Source: Chamaelirium japonicum
Lineage: Eukaryota; Streptophyta; Magnoliopsida; Liliales; Melanthiaceae
DNA length: 64,000 nt
Direction of reading: 5' to 3'
NCBI GenBank assembly: GCA_947650365.1
Contig: CANTAL010000137.1
Location: 372,001-436,000, forward strand
The notes beneath the pieces are model-generated. The model was given only the letters and a program-made list of their open reading frames with translations, was not told the origin of the DNA and searched no databases. Position numbers and translations under genes: made by a program. Positions 25,380-39,972 of the stretch are shown here, piece after piece; positions within the stretch are counted from its first letter, which is position 1, and every line of letters starts with the position of its first letter.

Positions 25380-28300
25380 CGTACGAATGAATTAGGATGG
25401 ATACATTCGTGCGAATAAATTAGAATGGATCATACGAATGAGTAAGAATGGATCGTCATTTTAATTCATTCGTATGATCCATTCTAATTCATTTGTATCC
25501 ATTCTATTTCATTCGCACGATCCATTCTAATTCATTCGCGCAATCTATTCTAATTCATTCGTACGATCCATTCTAATTCATTCGTACGATCCATTCTAAT
25601 TCATTCATTCAATCCATTCTAATTTATTCGCACGAATGTATCCCTTCTAATTCATTTGTATGATCCATTCTAATTCATTCGCACAATCTATTCTAATTCA
25701 TTCATACGATCCATTCTAATTCATTCGCACGAATGTATCCATTCTAATTCATTCATACGATCCATTCTACTTAATTCGTACTATCCGTTCTAATTCACTC
25801 ATACGATCCATTCTAATTCATTCATACGATCCATTCTAATTCATTTGCACGAATATATCCATTCTAATTCATTCGTACGATCCATTCTAATTCCTTCGTA
25901 CGATCCATTCTAATTCCTTCGTACGATCCATTCTATTTCATTCGTATGATCCATTCTAATTCCTTCGTACTATCCATTCTAATTCCTTCGTATCCATTCT
26001 AATTCACTCATACGATCCATTCTAATTCATTCGTATGATCCATTCTAATTCATTCATACAATTCATTCTAATTCATTTGCACGAATGTATCCATTCTAAT
26101 CCATTCGTATGATCCATTCTAATCCATTCGTACGATCCATTCTAATTCATTCCCATGAATGTAACAATTCTAATTCATTCATTTGATCCATTCTAATTCA
26201 TTCGTACGATCCATTCTAATTCATTCGTCCGATCCATTCTAATTTATTCGCACGAATGTATCCATTCTAATTCATTCGTACGATCCATTCTAATTCATTC
26301 GTACGATCCATTCTAATTCATTCGTAAGATCCATTCTAATTCATTCGTACGATCTATTCTAATTCATTTGTACGATCCATTCTAATTCATTCGCACGAAT
26401 GTATCCATTCTAGTTCATTCCTACGATCCATTCTAGTTCATTCGTACGATCCATTCTAATTCATTCGTACGATCCATTCTAATTCATTCGTATGATCCAT
26501 TCTAATTCATTCGTACGATCCATTCTAATTCATTCATACAATCCATTCTAATTCATTCGCACGAATGTATCCATTCTAATTAATTCATACGATCCATTCT
26601 AATTCATTCGTATGATCCATTCTTATTCATTCGCACAATCCAGTCTAATGGATTCGCACGATCCATTCTAATTCATTCGCACGAATGTATCCATTCTAAT
26701 TCATTCGTACGATCCATTCTAATTCATTAATATGATCCATTCTAATTCATTCGTACGATCCATTCTAATTGATATGCACAAAGGTATCCATTCTAATCCA
26801 TTCGTAGGATCCATTCTAATCCATTCGTACGATCTATTCTAATTCATTCGTACGATCCATTCTAATTCATTCGCTCGAATGTATCCATTCTAATCCATTT
26901 GTACGATCCATTCTAATCCATTCGTACGATCCATTCTAATTCATTCGTATGAATGTAACTATTCTAATTCATTCATTTGATCCATTCTAATTCATTCGTA
27001 CGATCCATTCTAATTCATTCGTCCGATCCATTCTAATTCATTCGCATGAATGAATCCATTCTAATTCATTCGTACGATCCATTCTAATTCATTCGTACGA
27101 TCCATTCTAATTCATTCGTACGATCCATTCTAATTTATTCGCACGAATGTATCCATTCTAGTTCATTCGTACAATCCATTCTAATTCATTCGTAAGATCC
27201 ATTCTAATTCATTCGTACGATCCATTCTAATTCATTCGTACGATCCATTCTAATTCATTCGTAAGATCCATTCTAATTCATTCGTACGATCCATTCAAAT
27301 TCATTCGTACGATCCATTCTAATTCATTCGCACGAATGTATCCATTCTAGTTCATTCGTACGATCCATTCTAATTCATTCATACGATCCATTCTAATTCA
27401 TTCGCACGATCCATTCTAATTCATTCGTACGATCCATTCTAATTCATTCATACGATCCATTCTAATTCATTCGTACGATCCATTCTAATTCATTCGCACA
27501 AATGTATCCATTCTAATTCATTCGTACGATCCATTCTAATATATTCGCACAAATGTATCCATTCTAATTAATTCGTACGATCCATTCTAATTCATTCGCA
27601 CGATCCATTCTAATTCATTCGTACGATCCATTCTAATTCTTTCACATGATCCATTCTAATTCATTCGTACGATCCATTCTAATTCATTCGCACAAATGTA
27701 TCTATTCTAATTCATTCGTACGATCCATTCTAATTCATTCGCACGATCCATTCTAATTCATTCGTACGATCCATTCTAATTCTTTCACACGATCCATTCT
27801 AATTCATTCGTACGATCCATTATAATTCATTCGCACGATCCATTCTATATCATTTGTACGATCCATTCTAATTCATTCATACGATCCATTCTAATTTATT
27901 CGTACGATCCATTCTAATTCATTCGCACAAATGTATCCATTCTAATTCATTCGTACGATCCATTCTAATTCATTCGCACGATCCATTCTAATTAATTCAT
28001 ACAATCCATTCTAATTCTTTCACACGATCTATTCTAATTCATTCGTAGGATCCATTCTAATTCATTCATACAATCTATTCTATTTCATTCGTACGATCCA
28101 TTCTTACTCATTCGCATGATCCATTCTACTTCATTCGGATGAATGTATCCATTCTAATTTATTCGTACGATCCATTCTAATTCATTCGTACGATCCATTC
28201 TAATTCATTCATATGATCCATTCTAATTCATTCGTATGATCTATTCTTATTCATTCGAACGATCCAGTCTAATTGATTCGCACGATCCATTCTAATTCAT

Positions 28301-28782
28301 TCGCACGAATGTATCCATTCTAATTCATTCGTACGATCCATTCTAATTCATTTATTTGATCCATTCTAATTCATTCGTACGATCTATTCGAATTCATTCG
28401 TAGGATCCATTCTAATTCATTCGTACAATCTATTCTATTTCATTCGTACGATCCATTCTTACTCATTCGTATGATCCATTCTAATTCATTCGGACGAATG
28501 TATCCATTCTAATTTATTCGTACGATCCATTCTAATTCATTCGTACGATCTATTCTAATTCATTCGTACGATCCATTCTAATTCATTCGTATGATCCATT
28601 TTAATTCATTCATACGATCTATTCTAATTTATTCATACAATCCATTCTAATTCTTTCACACGATCCATTCTAATTCATTCGTACGATCCATTCTAATTCA
28701 TTCGCACAATCCATTCTATTTCATTCGTACGATCCATTCTTACTCATTCGTATGATCCATTCTAATTCATTTGCACGAATGT
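25281..28782 (+). repeat. HOR unit 5 (3502 bp)
   Basis: Full-length unit with GATATGCACAAAGG at 26771 and TCTATATCATTTG near 27846. It shares private variants with the next unit (TTCCCATGAATG, ATATTCGCAC, GAATAAGAATGGACC) and is the same length, so the two look like a recent duplicate pair. Confidence 0.9.
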
Positions 28783-28881
28783 ATCCATAATGGATCATAC
28801 GAATGAGTAAGAATGGATCGTACGAATGAAATAGAATGGACTGTGCGAATGAATAAGAATGGACCGTACGAATGAATTAGA
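28669..28881 (+). repeat. Long inverted repeat (dyad), HOR copy 6
   Basis: Arms 28669-28760 and 28790-28881 around spacer 28761-28789, junction at 28783. Confidence 0.88.
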
Positions 28882-31800
28882 CGTACGAATGAATTAGGAT
28901 GGATACATTCGTGCGAATAAATTAGAATGGATCATACGAATGAGTAAGAATGGATCGTCATTTTAATTCATTCGTATGATCCATTCTAATTCATTTGTAT
29001 CCATTCTATTTCATTCGCACGATCCATTCTAATTCATTCGCGCAATCTATTCTAATTCATTCGTACGATCCATTCTAATTCATTCGTACGATCCATTCTA
29101 ATTCATTCATTCAATCCATTCTAATTTATTCGCACGAATGTATCCATTCTAATTCATTCGTATGATCCATTCTAATTCATTCGCACAATCTATTCTAATT
29201 CATTCATACGATCCATTCTAATTCATTCGCACGAATGTATCCATTCTAATTCATTCATACGATCCATTCTACTTAATTCGTACTATCCGTTCTAATTCAC
29301 TCATACGATCCATTCTAATTCATTCATACGATCCACTCTAATTCATTTGCACGAATATATCCATTCTAATTCATTCGTACGATCCATTCTAATTCCTTCG
29401 TACGATCCATTCTAATTCCTTCGTACGATCCATTCTATTTCATTCGTATGATCCATTCTAATTCCTTCGTACTATCCATTCTAATTCCTTCGTATCCATT
29501 CTAATTCACTCATACGATCCATTCTAATTCATTCGTATGATCCATTCTAATTCATTCATACAATTCATTCTAATTCATTTGCACGAATGTATCCATTCTA
29601 ATTCATTCGTATGATCCATTCTAATCCATTCGTACGATCCATTCTAATTCATTCCCATGAATGTAACAATTCTAATTCTTTCATTTGATCCATTCTAATT
29701 CATTCGTACGATCCATTCTAATTCATTCGTCCGATCCATTCTAATTCATTCGCACGAATGTATCCATTCTAATTCATTCGTACGATCCATTCTAATTCAT
29801 TCGTACGATCCATTCTAATTCATTCGTAAGATCCATTCTAATTCATTCGTACGATCTATTCTAATTCATTTGTACGATCCATTCTAATTCATTCGCACGA
29901 ATGTATCCATTCTAGTTCATTCGTACGATCCATTCTAGTTCATTCGTACGATCCATTCTAATTCATTCGTACGATCCATTCTAATTCATTCGTATGATCC
30001 ATTCTAATTCATTCGTACGATCCATTCTAATTCATTCATACAATCCATTCTAATTCATTCGCACGAATGTATCCATTCTAATTAATTCATACGATCCATT
30101 CTAATTCATTCGTATGATCCATTCTTATTCATTCGCACAATCCAGTCTAATGGATTCGCACGATCCATTCTAATTCATTCGCACAAATGTATCCATTCTA
30201 ATTCATTCGTACGATCCATTCTAATTCATTAATATGATCCATTCTAATTCATTCGTACGATCCATTCTAATTGATATGCACAAAGGTATCCATTCTAATC
30301 CATTCGTAGGATCCATTCTAATCCATTCGTACGATCTATTCTAATTCATTCGTACGATCCATTCTAATTCATTCGCTCGAATGTATCCATTCTAATCCAT
30401 TTGTACGATCCATTATAATCCATTCGTACGATCCATTCTAATTCATTCGTATGAATGTAACCATTCTAATTCATTCATTTGATCCATTCTAATTCATTCG
30501 TAAGATGTATTCTAATTCATTCGTCCGATCCATTCTAATTCATTCGCATGAATGAATCCATTCTAATTCATTCGTACGATCCATTCTAATTCATTCGTAC
30601 GATCCATTCTAATTCATTCGTACGATCCATTCTAATTTATTCGCACGAATGTATCCATTCTAGTTCATTCGTACGATCCATTCTAATTCATTCGTAAGAT
30701 CCATTCTAATTCATTCGTACGATCCATTCTAATTCATTCGTACGATCCATTCTAATTCATTCGTAAGATCCATTCTAATTCATTCGTACGATCCATTCAA
30801 ATTCATTCGTACGATCCATTCTAATTCATTCGCACGAATGTATCCATTCTAGTTCATTCGTACGATCCATTCTAATTCATTCGTACGATCCATTCTAATT
30901 CATTCGCACGATCCATTCTAATTCATTCGTACGATCCATTCTAATTCATTCATACGATCCATTCTAATTCATTCGTACGATCCATTCTAATTCATTCGCA
31001 CAAATGTATCCATTCTAATTCATTCGTACGATCCATTCTAATATATTCGCACAAATGTATCCATTCTAATTAATTCGTACGATCCATTCTAATTCATTCG
31101 CACGATCCATTCTAATTCATTCGTACGATCCATTCTAATTCTTTCACATGATCCATTCTAATTCATTCGTACGATCCATTCTAATTCATTCGCACAAATG
31201 TATCCATTCTAATTCATTCGTACGATCCATTCTAATTCATTCGCACGATCCATTCTAATTCATTCGTACGATCCATTCTAATTCTTTCACACGATCCATT
31301 CTAATTCATTCGTACGATCCATTATAATTCATTCGCACGATCCATTCTATATCATTTGTACGATCCATTCTAATTCATTCATACGATCCATTCTAATTTA
31401 TTCGTACGATCCATTCTAATTCATTCGCACAAATGTATCCATTCTAATTCATTCGTACGATCCATTCTAATTCATTCGCACGATCAGTTCTAATTAATTC
31501 ATACAATCCATTCTAATTCTTTCACACGATCTATTCTAATTCATTCGTAGGATCCATTCTAATTCATTCGTACAATCTATTCTATTTCATTCGTACGATC
31601 CATTCTTACTCATTCGCATGATCCATTCTACTTCATTCGGATGAATGTATCCATTCTAATTTATTCGTACGATTCATTCTAATTCATTCGTACGATCCAT
31701 TCTAATTCATTCATATGATCCATTCTAATTCATTCGTATGATCTATTCTTATTCATTCGAACGATCCAGTCTAATTGATTCGCACGATCCATTCTAATTC

Positions 31801-32284
31801 ATTCGCACGAATGTATCCATTCTAATTCATTCGTACGATCCATTCTAATTCATTAATTTGATCCATTCTAATTCATTCGTACGATCTATTCGAATTCATT
31901 CGTAGGATCCATTCTAATTCATTCGTACAATCTATTCTATTTCATTCGTACGATCCATTCTTACTCATTCGTATGATCCATTCTAATTCATTCGGACGAA
32001 TGTATCCATTCTAATTTATTCGTACGATCCATTCTAATTCATTCGTACGATCCATTCTAATTCATTCGTACGATCCATTCTAATTCATTCATATGATCCA
32101 TTCTAATTCATTCATACGATCTATTCTAATTCATTCATACAATCCATTCTAATTCTTTCACACGATCCATTCTAATTCATTCGTACGATCCATTCTAATT
32201 CATTCGCACAATCCATTCTATTTCATTCGTACGATCAATTCTTACTCATTCGTATGATATATTCTAATTCATTCGCACGAATGT
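28783..32284 (+). repeat. HOR unit 6 (3502 bp)
   Basis: Full-length unit with GATATGCACAAAGG at 30273 and TCTATATCATTTG near 31347. It is nearly identical to unit 5 by eye. Confidence 0.9.
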
Positions 32285-32383
32285 ATCCATAATGGATCAT
32301 ACGAATGAGTAAGAATGGATCGTACGAATGAAATAGAATGGATTGTGCGAATGAATTAGAATGGACCGTACAAATGAATTAGA
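32171..32383 (+). repeat. Long inverted repeat (dyad), HOR copy 7
   Basis: Arms 32171-32262 and 32292-32383 around spacer 32263-32291, junction at 32285. The left arm has extra changes (GATCAATTC, GATATATTC), so it is a slightly more diverged copy. Confidence 0.87.
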
Positions 32384-35300
32384 CGTACGAATGAATTAGA
32401 ATGGATACATTCGTGCGAATAAATTAGAATGGATCATACGAATGAGTGAGAATGGATCGTCATTCTAATTCATTCGTATGATCCATTCTAATTCATTTGT
32501 ATCCATTCTATTTCATTCGCACGATCCATTCTAATTCATTCGTGCAATCTATTCTAATTCATTCGTACGATCCATTCTAATTCATTCGTACGATCCATTC
32601 TAATTCATTCATTCAATCCATTCTAATTTATTCGCACGAATGTATCCATTCTAATTCATTCGTATGATCCATTCTAATTCATTCGCACAATCTATTCTAA
32701 TTCATTCATACGATCCATTCTAATTCATTCGCACGAATGTATCCATTCTAATTCATTCATACGATCCATTCTACTTAGTTCGTACTATCCGTTCTAATTC
32801 ACTCATACGATCCATTCTAATTCATTCATACGATCCATTCTAATTCATTTGCACGAATATATCTATTCTAATTCATTCGTACGATCCATTCTAATTCCTT
32901 CTTACGATCCATTCTATTTCATTCGTATGATCCATTCTAATTCCTTCGTACGATCCATTCTAATTCCTTCGTATCTATTCTAATTCACTCATACGATCCA
33001 TTCTAATTCATTCGTACGATCCATTCTAATTCATTCATACAATTCATTCTAATTCATTCGCACGAATGTATCCATTCTAATCCATTCATACGATCCATTC
33101 TAATCCATTCGTACGATCCATTCTAATTCATTCGCATGAATGTAACCATTCTAATTCATTCATTTGATCCATTCTAATTCATTCGTACGATCCTTTCTAA
33201 TTCATTCGTCCGATCCATTCTAATTCATTCGCACGAATGTATCCATTCTAATTCATTCGTACGATCCATTCTAATTCATTCGTACGATCCATTCTAATTC
33301 ATTCGTAAGATCCATTCTAATTCATTCGTACGATCCATTCTAATTCATTTGTACGATCCATTCTAATTCGTTCGCACGAATGTATCCATTCTAGTTCATT
33401 CGTACGATCCATTCTAGTTTATTCGTACGATCCATTCTAATTCATTCGTACGATCCATTCTAATTCATTCGTATGATCCATTCTAATTCATTCGTACGAT
33501 CCATTCTAATTCATTCATACAATCCATTCTAATTCATTCGCACGAATGTATCCATTCTAATTAATTCATACGATCCATTCTAATTCATTCGTATGATCCA
33601 TTCTTATTCATTCGCACAATCCAGTCTAATGGATTCGCACGATCTATTCTAATTCATTCACACGAATGTATCCATTCTAAATCATTCGTACGATCCATTC
33701 TAATTCATTAATATGATCCATTCCAATTCATTCGTACGATCCATTCTAATTGATATGCACAAAGGTATCCATTCTAATCCATTCGTAAGATCCATTCTAA
33801 TCCATTCGTACGATCCATTCTAATTCATTCGTACGATCCATTCTAATTCATTCGCTCGAATGTATCCATTCTAATCTATTCGTACGATCCATTCTAATCC
33901 ATTCGTACGATCCATTCTAATTCATTCGTATGAATGTAACCATTCTAATTCATTCATTTGATCCATTCTAATTCATTCGTACGATCCATTCTAATTCATT
34001 CGTCCGATCCATTCTAATTCATTCGCATGAATGAATCCATTCTAATTTATTCGTACGATCCATTCTAAATCATTCGTACGATCCATTCTAATTCATTCGT
34101 ACGATCCATTCTAATTCATTCGCACGAATGTATCCATTTAGTTCATTCGTACGATCCATTCTAATTCATTCGTTAGAACCATTCTAATTCATTCGTACGA
34201 TCCATTCTAATTCATTCGTACGATCCATTCTAATTCATTCGTAAGATCCATTCTAATTCATTCGTACGATCCATTCAAATTCATTCGTACGATCCATTCT
34301 AATTCATTCGCACGAATGTATCCATTCTAGTTCATTCGTACGATCCATTCTAATTCATTCGTACGATCCATTCTAATTCATTCGCACGATCCATTCTAAT
34401 TCATTCGTACGATCCATTCTAATTCATTCATACGATCCATTCTAATTCATTCGTACGATCCATTCTAATTCATTCGCACAAATGTATCCTTTCTAATTCA
34501 TTCGTACGATCCATTCTATTTCATTCGTACGATCCATTCTAATTCATTCGTACGATCCATTCTAATTCTTTCACACGATCCATTCTACTTCATTCGTACG
34601 ATCCATTCTAATTCATTCGCACGATCCATTCTAATTCATTCGTACGATCCATTCTAATTCATTCATACGATCCATTCTAATTCATTCGTACGATCCATTC
34701 TAATTCATTCGCACAAATGTATCCATTCTAATTCATTCGTACGATCCATTCTAATTCATTCGCACGATCCATTCTAATTCATTCATACAATCCATTCTAA
34801 TTCTTTCACACGATCTATTCTAATTCATTCGTAGGATCCATTCTAATTCATTCGTACAATTAATTCTATTTCATTCTAACGATCCATTCTTACTCATTCG
34901 TATGATCCATTCTACTTCATTCGGACGAATGTATCCATTCTAATTTATTCGTACGATCCATTCTAATTCATTCGTACGATCCATTCTAATTCATTCATAT
35001 GATCCATTCTAATTCATTCGTATGATCTATTCTTATTCATTCGCACGATCCAGTCTAATTGATTCGCACGATCCATTCTAATTCATTCGCACGAATGTAT
35101 CCATTCTAATTCATTCGTACGATCCATTCTAATTCATTAATATGATCCATTCTAATTCATTCGTACGATCCATTCGAATTCATTCGTAGGATTCATTCTA
35201 ATTCATTCGTACAATCTATTCTATTTCATTCGTACGATCCATTCTTGCTCATTCGTATGATCCATTCTAATTCATTCGGACGAATGTATCCATTCTAATT

Positions 35301-35563
35301 TATTCATACGATCCATTCTAATTCATTCGTACGATCCATTCTAATTCATTCGTACGATCCATTCTAATTCATTCATACGATCTATTCTAATTCATTCATA
35401 CAATCCATTCTAATTCTTTCACATGATCCATTCTAATTCATTCGTATGATCCATTCTAATTCATTCGTACGATCCATTCTAATTCATTCGTACAATCCAT
35501 TCTAATTCTTTCACACGATCCATTCTAATTCATTCGTAGGATCCATTCTAATTCATTCGTACA
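32285..35563 (+). repeat. HOR unit 7 (terminal, diverged, no closing dyad)
   Basis: GATATGCACAAAGG at 33752 (3479 bp from the previous one). It has more private changes than units 4-6 (CCATTTAGTTC near 34134, CATTCTAACG near 34873). It stops at a strand switch, ACAATGAGTAAG at 35561, before a dyad is reached. The same switch occurs at 60653. Confidence 0.85.
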
Positions 35564-36748
35564 ATGAGTAAGAATGGATCGTACGAATGAAATAGAATGG
35601 ATTGTATGAATGATTTAGAACGGATACATTCGTGCGAATGAATTAGAATGGATTGTGCGAATGAATTAGAATGGATCGTACGTATGAATTAGAATGGATC
35701 ATGTGAAAGAATTAGAATGGATTGTATGAATGAATTAGAATAGATTGTATGAATGAATTAGAATGGATCGTACGAACGAATTAGAATGGATCGTACGAAT
35801 GAATTAGAATGGATCGTACGAATGAATTAGAATAGATCGTACGAATGAATTAGAATGGATCGTACGAATGAATTAGAACGGATCGTGTGAAAGAATTAGA
35901 ATGGATCGTACGAATGAATTAGAATGGATCGTGCGAATGAATTAGAATGGATCGTACGAATGAATTAGAATGGATCGTGCTAATGAATTAGAATGGATCG
36001 TACCAATGAGTAAGAATGGATCGTACGAATGAAATAGAATGGATTGTGCGAATGAATTAGAATGGATCGTACGAATGAATTAGAATGGATCGTGTGAAAG
36101 AATTAGAATGGATTGTATGAATGAATTAGAATAGATCGTATGAATGAATTAGAATGGATCGTACGAATGAATAAGAATGGATCGTGCGAATGAATTAGAA
36201 TGGATCGTACGAATGAATTAGAATGGATACATTCGTGCGAATGAATTAGAATGGATCGGACGAATGAATTAGAATGGATCAAATGAATGAATTAGAATGG
36301 ATCGTACGAATGAATTAGAATGCATCGTACGAAAGAATTAGAATGGATATATTCGTGCGAATGAATTAGAATGGATCGTATGAATGAATTAGAATGGATC
36401 GTATGAGTGAATTAGAACGGCTAGTACGAATGAAGTAGAATGGATCGTATGAATGAATTAGAATGGATACATTCGTGCGAATGAATTAGAATGGATCATA
36501 TGAATGAATTAGAATAGATTGTGCGAATGAATTAGAATGGATCGTACGAATGAATTAAAATGAATACATTCGTGCAAATAAATTAGAATAGATTGTATGA
36601 ATGAATTAGAATGGATCGTACGAATGAATTAGAATGGATCGTACGAATGAATTAGAATAGATTGCGCGAATGAATTAGAATGGATCGTGCGAATGAAATA
36701 GAATGGATACAAATGAATTAGAATGGATCATACGAATGAATTAGAATG
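35564..36748 (-). repeat. 23-bp satellite, minus-oriented block
   Basis: GAATTAGAATGG-oriented array. Its first part (35561 to about 36000) matches 60653 to about 61110 at a constant offset of 25092. Later it carries GAGTGAATTAGAACGG (about 36406), a variant also at 36 and 54508. Confidence 0.92.
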
Positions 36749-36917
36749 ACGATCCATTCTTACTCATTCGTATGATCCATTCTAATTTATTCGCACGAAT
36801 GTATCCATTCTACTTCATTCGTACGTCTAATTCATTCGTACGGTCCATTCTAATTCATTCGCACAATCCATTCTATTTCATTCGTACGATCCATTCTTAC
36901 TCATTCGTATGATCCAT
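36749..36917 (+). repeat. 23-bp satellite, short plus-oriented block
   Basis: Short block that mostly forms the left arm of the dyad at 36826-37038. It corresponds to 2640-2802. Confidence 0.9.
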
Positions 36918-37038
36918 TATGGATACATTCGTGCGAATGAATTAGAATGGATCATACGAATGAGTAAGAATGGATCGTACGAATGAAATAGAATGGATTG
37001 TGCGAATGAATTAGAATGGATCGTACGAATGAATTAGA
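36826..37038 (-). repeat. Long inverted repeat (dyad), reverse orientation copy
   Basis: Arms 36826-36917 and 36947-37038 around spacer 36918-36946, inner junction ATCCATTATGGAT. It is the counterpart of the copy at 2711 (offset 34115). Confidence 0.87.
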
Positions 37039-37417
37039 ATGGATCGTGTGAAAGAATTAGAATGGATTGTATGAATGAATTAGAATGGATCGTACGAATG
37101 AATTAGAATGGATCGTACGAATGAATTAGAATGGATCGTACGAATGAATTAGAATGGATACATTCGTGCGAAAGAATTAGAATAGATCGTATGAATGAAT
37201 TAGAATGGATCCTATGAATGAATTAGAATGGATCGTGCGAATGAATTAGAATGGATCGTACGAATGAATTAGAATGGATCGTGCTAATGAATTAGAATTG
37301 ATCGAACGAATGAATTAGCAAGGATCGTGCTAATGAATTAGAATGGAACGTACGAATGAATTAGAATGGATCGTGTGAAAGAATTAGAATGGATTGTATG
37401 AATGAATTAGAATGAAT
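36918..37417 (-). repeat. 23-bp satellite, minus-oriented block
   Basis: Counterpart of 2803-3328, including the GTGCTAATG and TTAGCA variants. It ends at the same GAATGAATTCGTACG switch. Confidence 0.92.
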
Positions 37418-38091
37418 TCGTACGATCTATTCGAATTCTTTCGCACGATCCATTCTAATTCATTCATATGATCCGTTCTAATTCATTCATACAATCCATT
37501 CTAATTCTTTCACACGATCCATTCTAATTCATTCGTACGTTCCATTCTAATTCATTCGTACAATCTATTCCATTTCATTCGTATGATCCATTCTTACTCA
37601 TTCTTATGATCCATTCTAATTCATTCGGACGAATGTATCCATTCTAATTTATTCGTACGATCCATTCTAATTCATTCGTACGATCCATTCTTACTGATTC
37701 GTATGATCCATTCTAATTCATTCGTACGATCCATTCTAATTCATTCGTACGATCGATTCTAATTCATTCGCACTATCCATTCTAATTCATTCGTACGATC
37801 CATTCTAATTCATTCGTATAATCCATTCTAATTTATTCGTTCAAATATATCCATTCTAATTCATTCGTACGATCCATTCTAATTCATTCGCACGATCCAT
37901 TCTAATTCATTCGCATGAATGTATCTATTCTAATTCATTTGCACGATCCATTCTAATTCATTCCTGTGATCTATTCTAATTCATTCGTACGATCCATTCT
38001 AATTCATTCTAATTCATTCGTATGATCCATTCTACGATCCATTCTAATTCATTCGTATATTCCATTCTAATTCATTAGCACGATCCATGCT
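37418..38091 (+). repeat. 23-bp satellite, plus-oriented block
   Basis: Counterpart of 3329-3974 (offset 34100 at ATTCGTATATTCC, 38051). Here satellite continues as ATTAGCACG where the gene fragment begins at 3975. Confidence 0.92.
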
Positions 38092-38275
38092 AATGAATTA
38101 GAATGGATCGTACGATCCAATCTAATTCATTCATACGATCCATTCTTACTTATTTGTATGATCCATTCTAATTCAATCGTACGATCCATTCTAATTCCTT
38201 CGTACGATCCATTCTAATTCATTCGTACGATCCATTCTAATTCATTCGTACAATCTATTCTAATTCATTCGTACA
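38092..38275. repeat. 23-bp satellite, mixed orientation
   Basis: One minus-oriented unit (about 38092-38114), then plus-oriented units to the ATTCGTACAAATGG switch at 38275. That switch is a variant of the junction at 5791, 8238 and 53853. Confidence 0.88.
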
Positions 38276-39972
38276 AATGGATACATTCGTGTGAATGAAT
38301 TAGAATGGATCGTACGAATGAGTAAGAATGGATCGTACGAATGAAATAGAATGGATTGCACGAATGAATTAGAATTGATCGTACGAATGAATTAGAATGG
38401 ATCGTGCGAATGAATTAGAATGGATCGTACGAATGAATTAGAATGGATCGTACAAATGAACTAGAATGGATACATTCGTGCGAATGAATTAGAATGGATC
38501 GTACGAAAGAATTAGAAAGGATCGTACGAATGAATTAGAATGGATCTTACGAATGAATTAGAATGGATCGTACGAATGAATTAGAATGGATCGTACGAAT
38601 GAATTAGAATGGATACATTCGTACGAATGAATTAGAATGGATCGGACGAATGAATTAGAATGGATCGTACGAATGAATTAGAATGGATCGTACGAATGGA
38701 TTAGAATGTATCATACGAATGAATTAGAATGGATCGTGCGAATGAATTAGAATGGATCGAACGAATGAATTAGAATGGATCGTACGAATGAGTAAGAATG
38801 GATCGTACAAATGAATTAGAATGGATTAGAATGGATCGTACGAATGAAATGGAATAGATTGTACGAATGAATTAAAATGGATTCGTACGAATGAATTAGA
38901 ATGGATTCGTATGAATGAATTAGAATTGATACATTCGTGCGAATGAATTAGAATGGATCGTACCAATGAGTAAGAATGGATCGTACGAATGAATTAGAAT
39001 GGATCGTACGAAGGAATTAGAATGGATCGTACGAATGAATTAGAATGGATCGTACGATTGAATTAGAATGGCTCATACGAATGAGTAAGAATGGATCGTA
39101 TGAATGAATTAGATTGGATCGTACGATCCATTCTAATTCATTAGCATGGATCGTGCTAATGAATTAGAATGGAATATACGAATGAATTAGAATGGATCGT
39201 AGAATGGATCGTACGAATGAATTTGAATGGATATATTTGTGCGAATGAATCTAAATGGATTATATGAATGAATTAGAATTGATCGTACAAATGAATTAGA
39301 ATGGATCATACGAATTAATTAGAATGGATCGTACGAATGAATTAGAATGGTTACAGTCGTGCGAATGAATTAGAATGGATCGTACGAATGAATTAGAATG
39401 GATATATTCGTGTAAATGAATTAGAATGGATCGTACGAATGAATTAGAATGGATCATACGAATTAATTAGAATGGATCTTACGAATGAATTAGAATGGAT
39501 CGTACGAATGAATTAGAATGGATGGTGCGAATGAATTAGAATGGATCGTACGATTGAATTAGAATAGATCGTACGAATGAATTATAATGGATCGTACGAA
39601 TGGATTAGAATGGATACATTCAAGCGAATGAATTAGAATGGATCGTACGAATGAATTAGAATGGATCATACGAATGAGTAAGAATGGATCGTACGAATGA
39701 ATTAGAATGGATCATACGAATAAATTAGAATGGATCATACGAATAAATTAGAATGGATACATTCGTCCGAATGAATTAGAATGGATCATACGAATGAGTA
39801 AGAATGGATCGTACGAATGAAATAGAATAGATCATACGAATGAATTAGAATGGAATATACGAATGAATTAGAATGGATCGTACGAATGAATTAGAATGGA
39901 TCGTATGAATAAATTAGAATGGATCGTACGAATGAATTAGACTGGATCGTGTGAATGAATTCGAATGGATCA
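38276..39972 (-). repeat. 23-bp satellite, minus-oriented block
   Basis: Long minus-oriented array with one inverted unit inside (about 39120-39147, GTACGATCCATTC...TTAGCATGG). It ends at CATACGATCCATTC, 39972. Confidence 0.92.

Noticed and set aside
11533..35563. CRISPR-like array because of a 23-bp repeated unit
   Set aside because: Units abut each other without unique spacers, change orientation, and the setting is plant-like.
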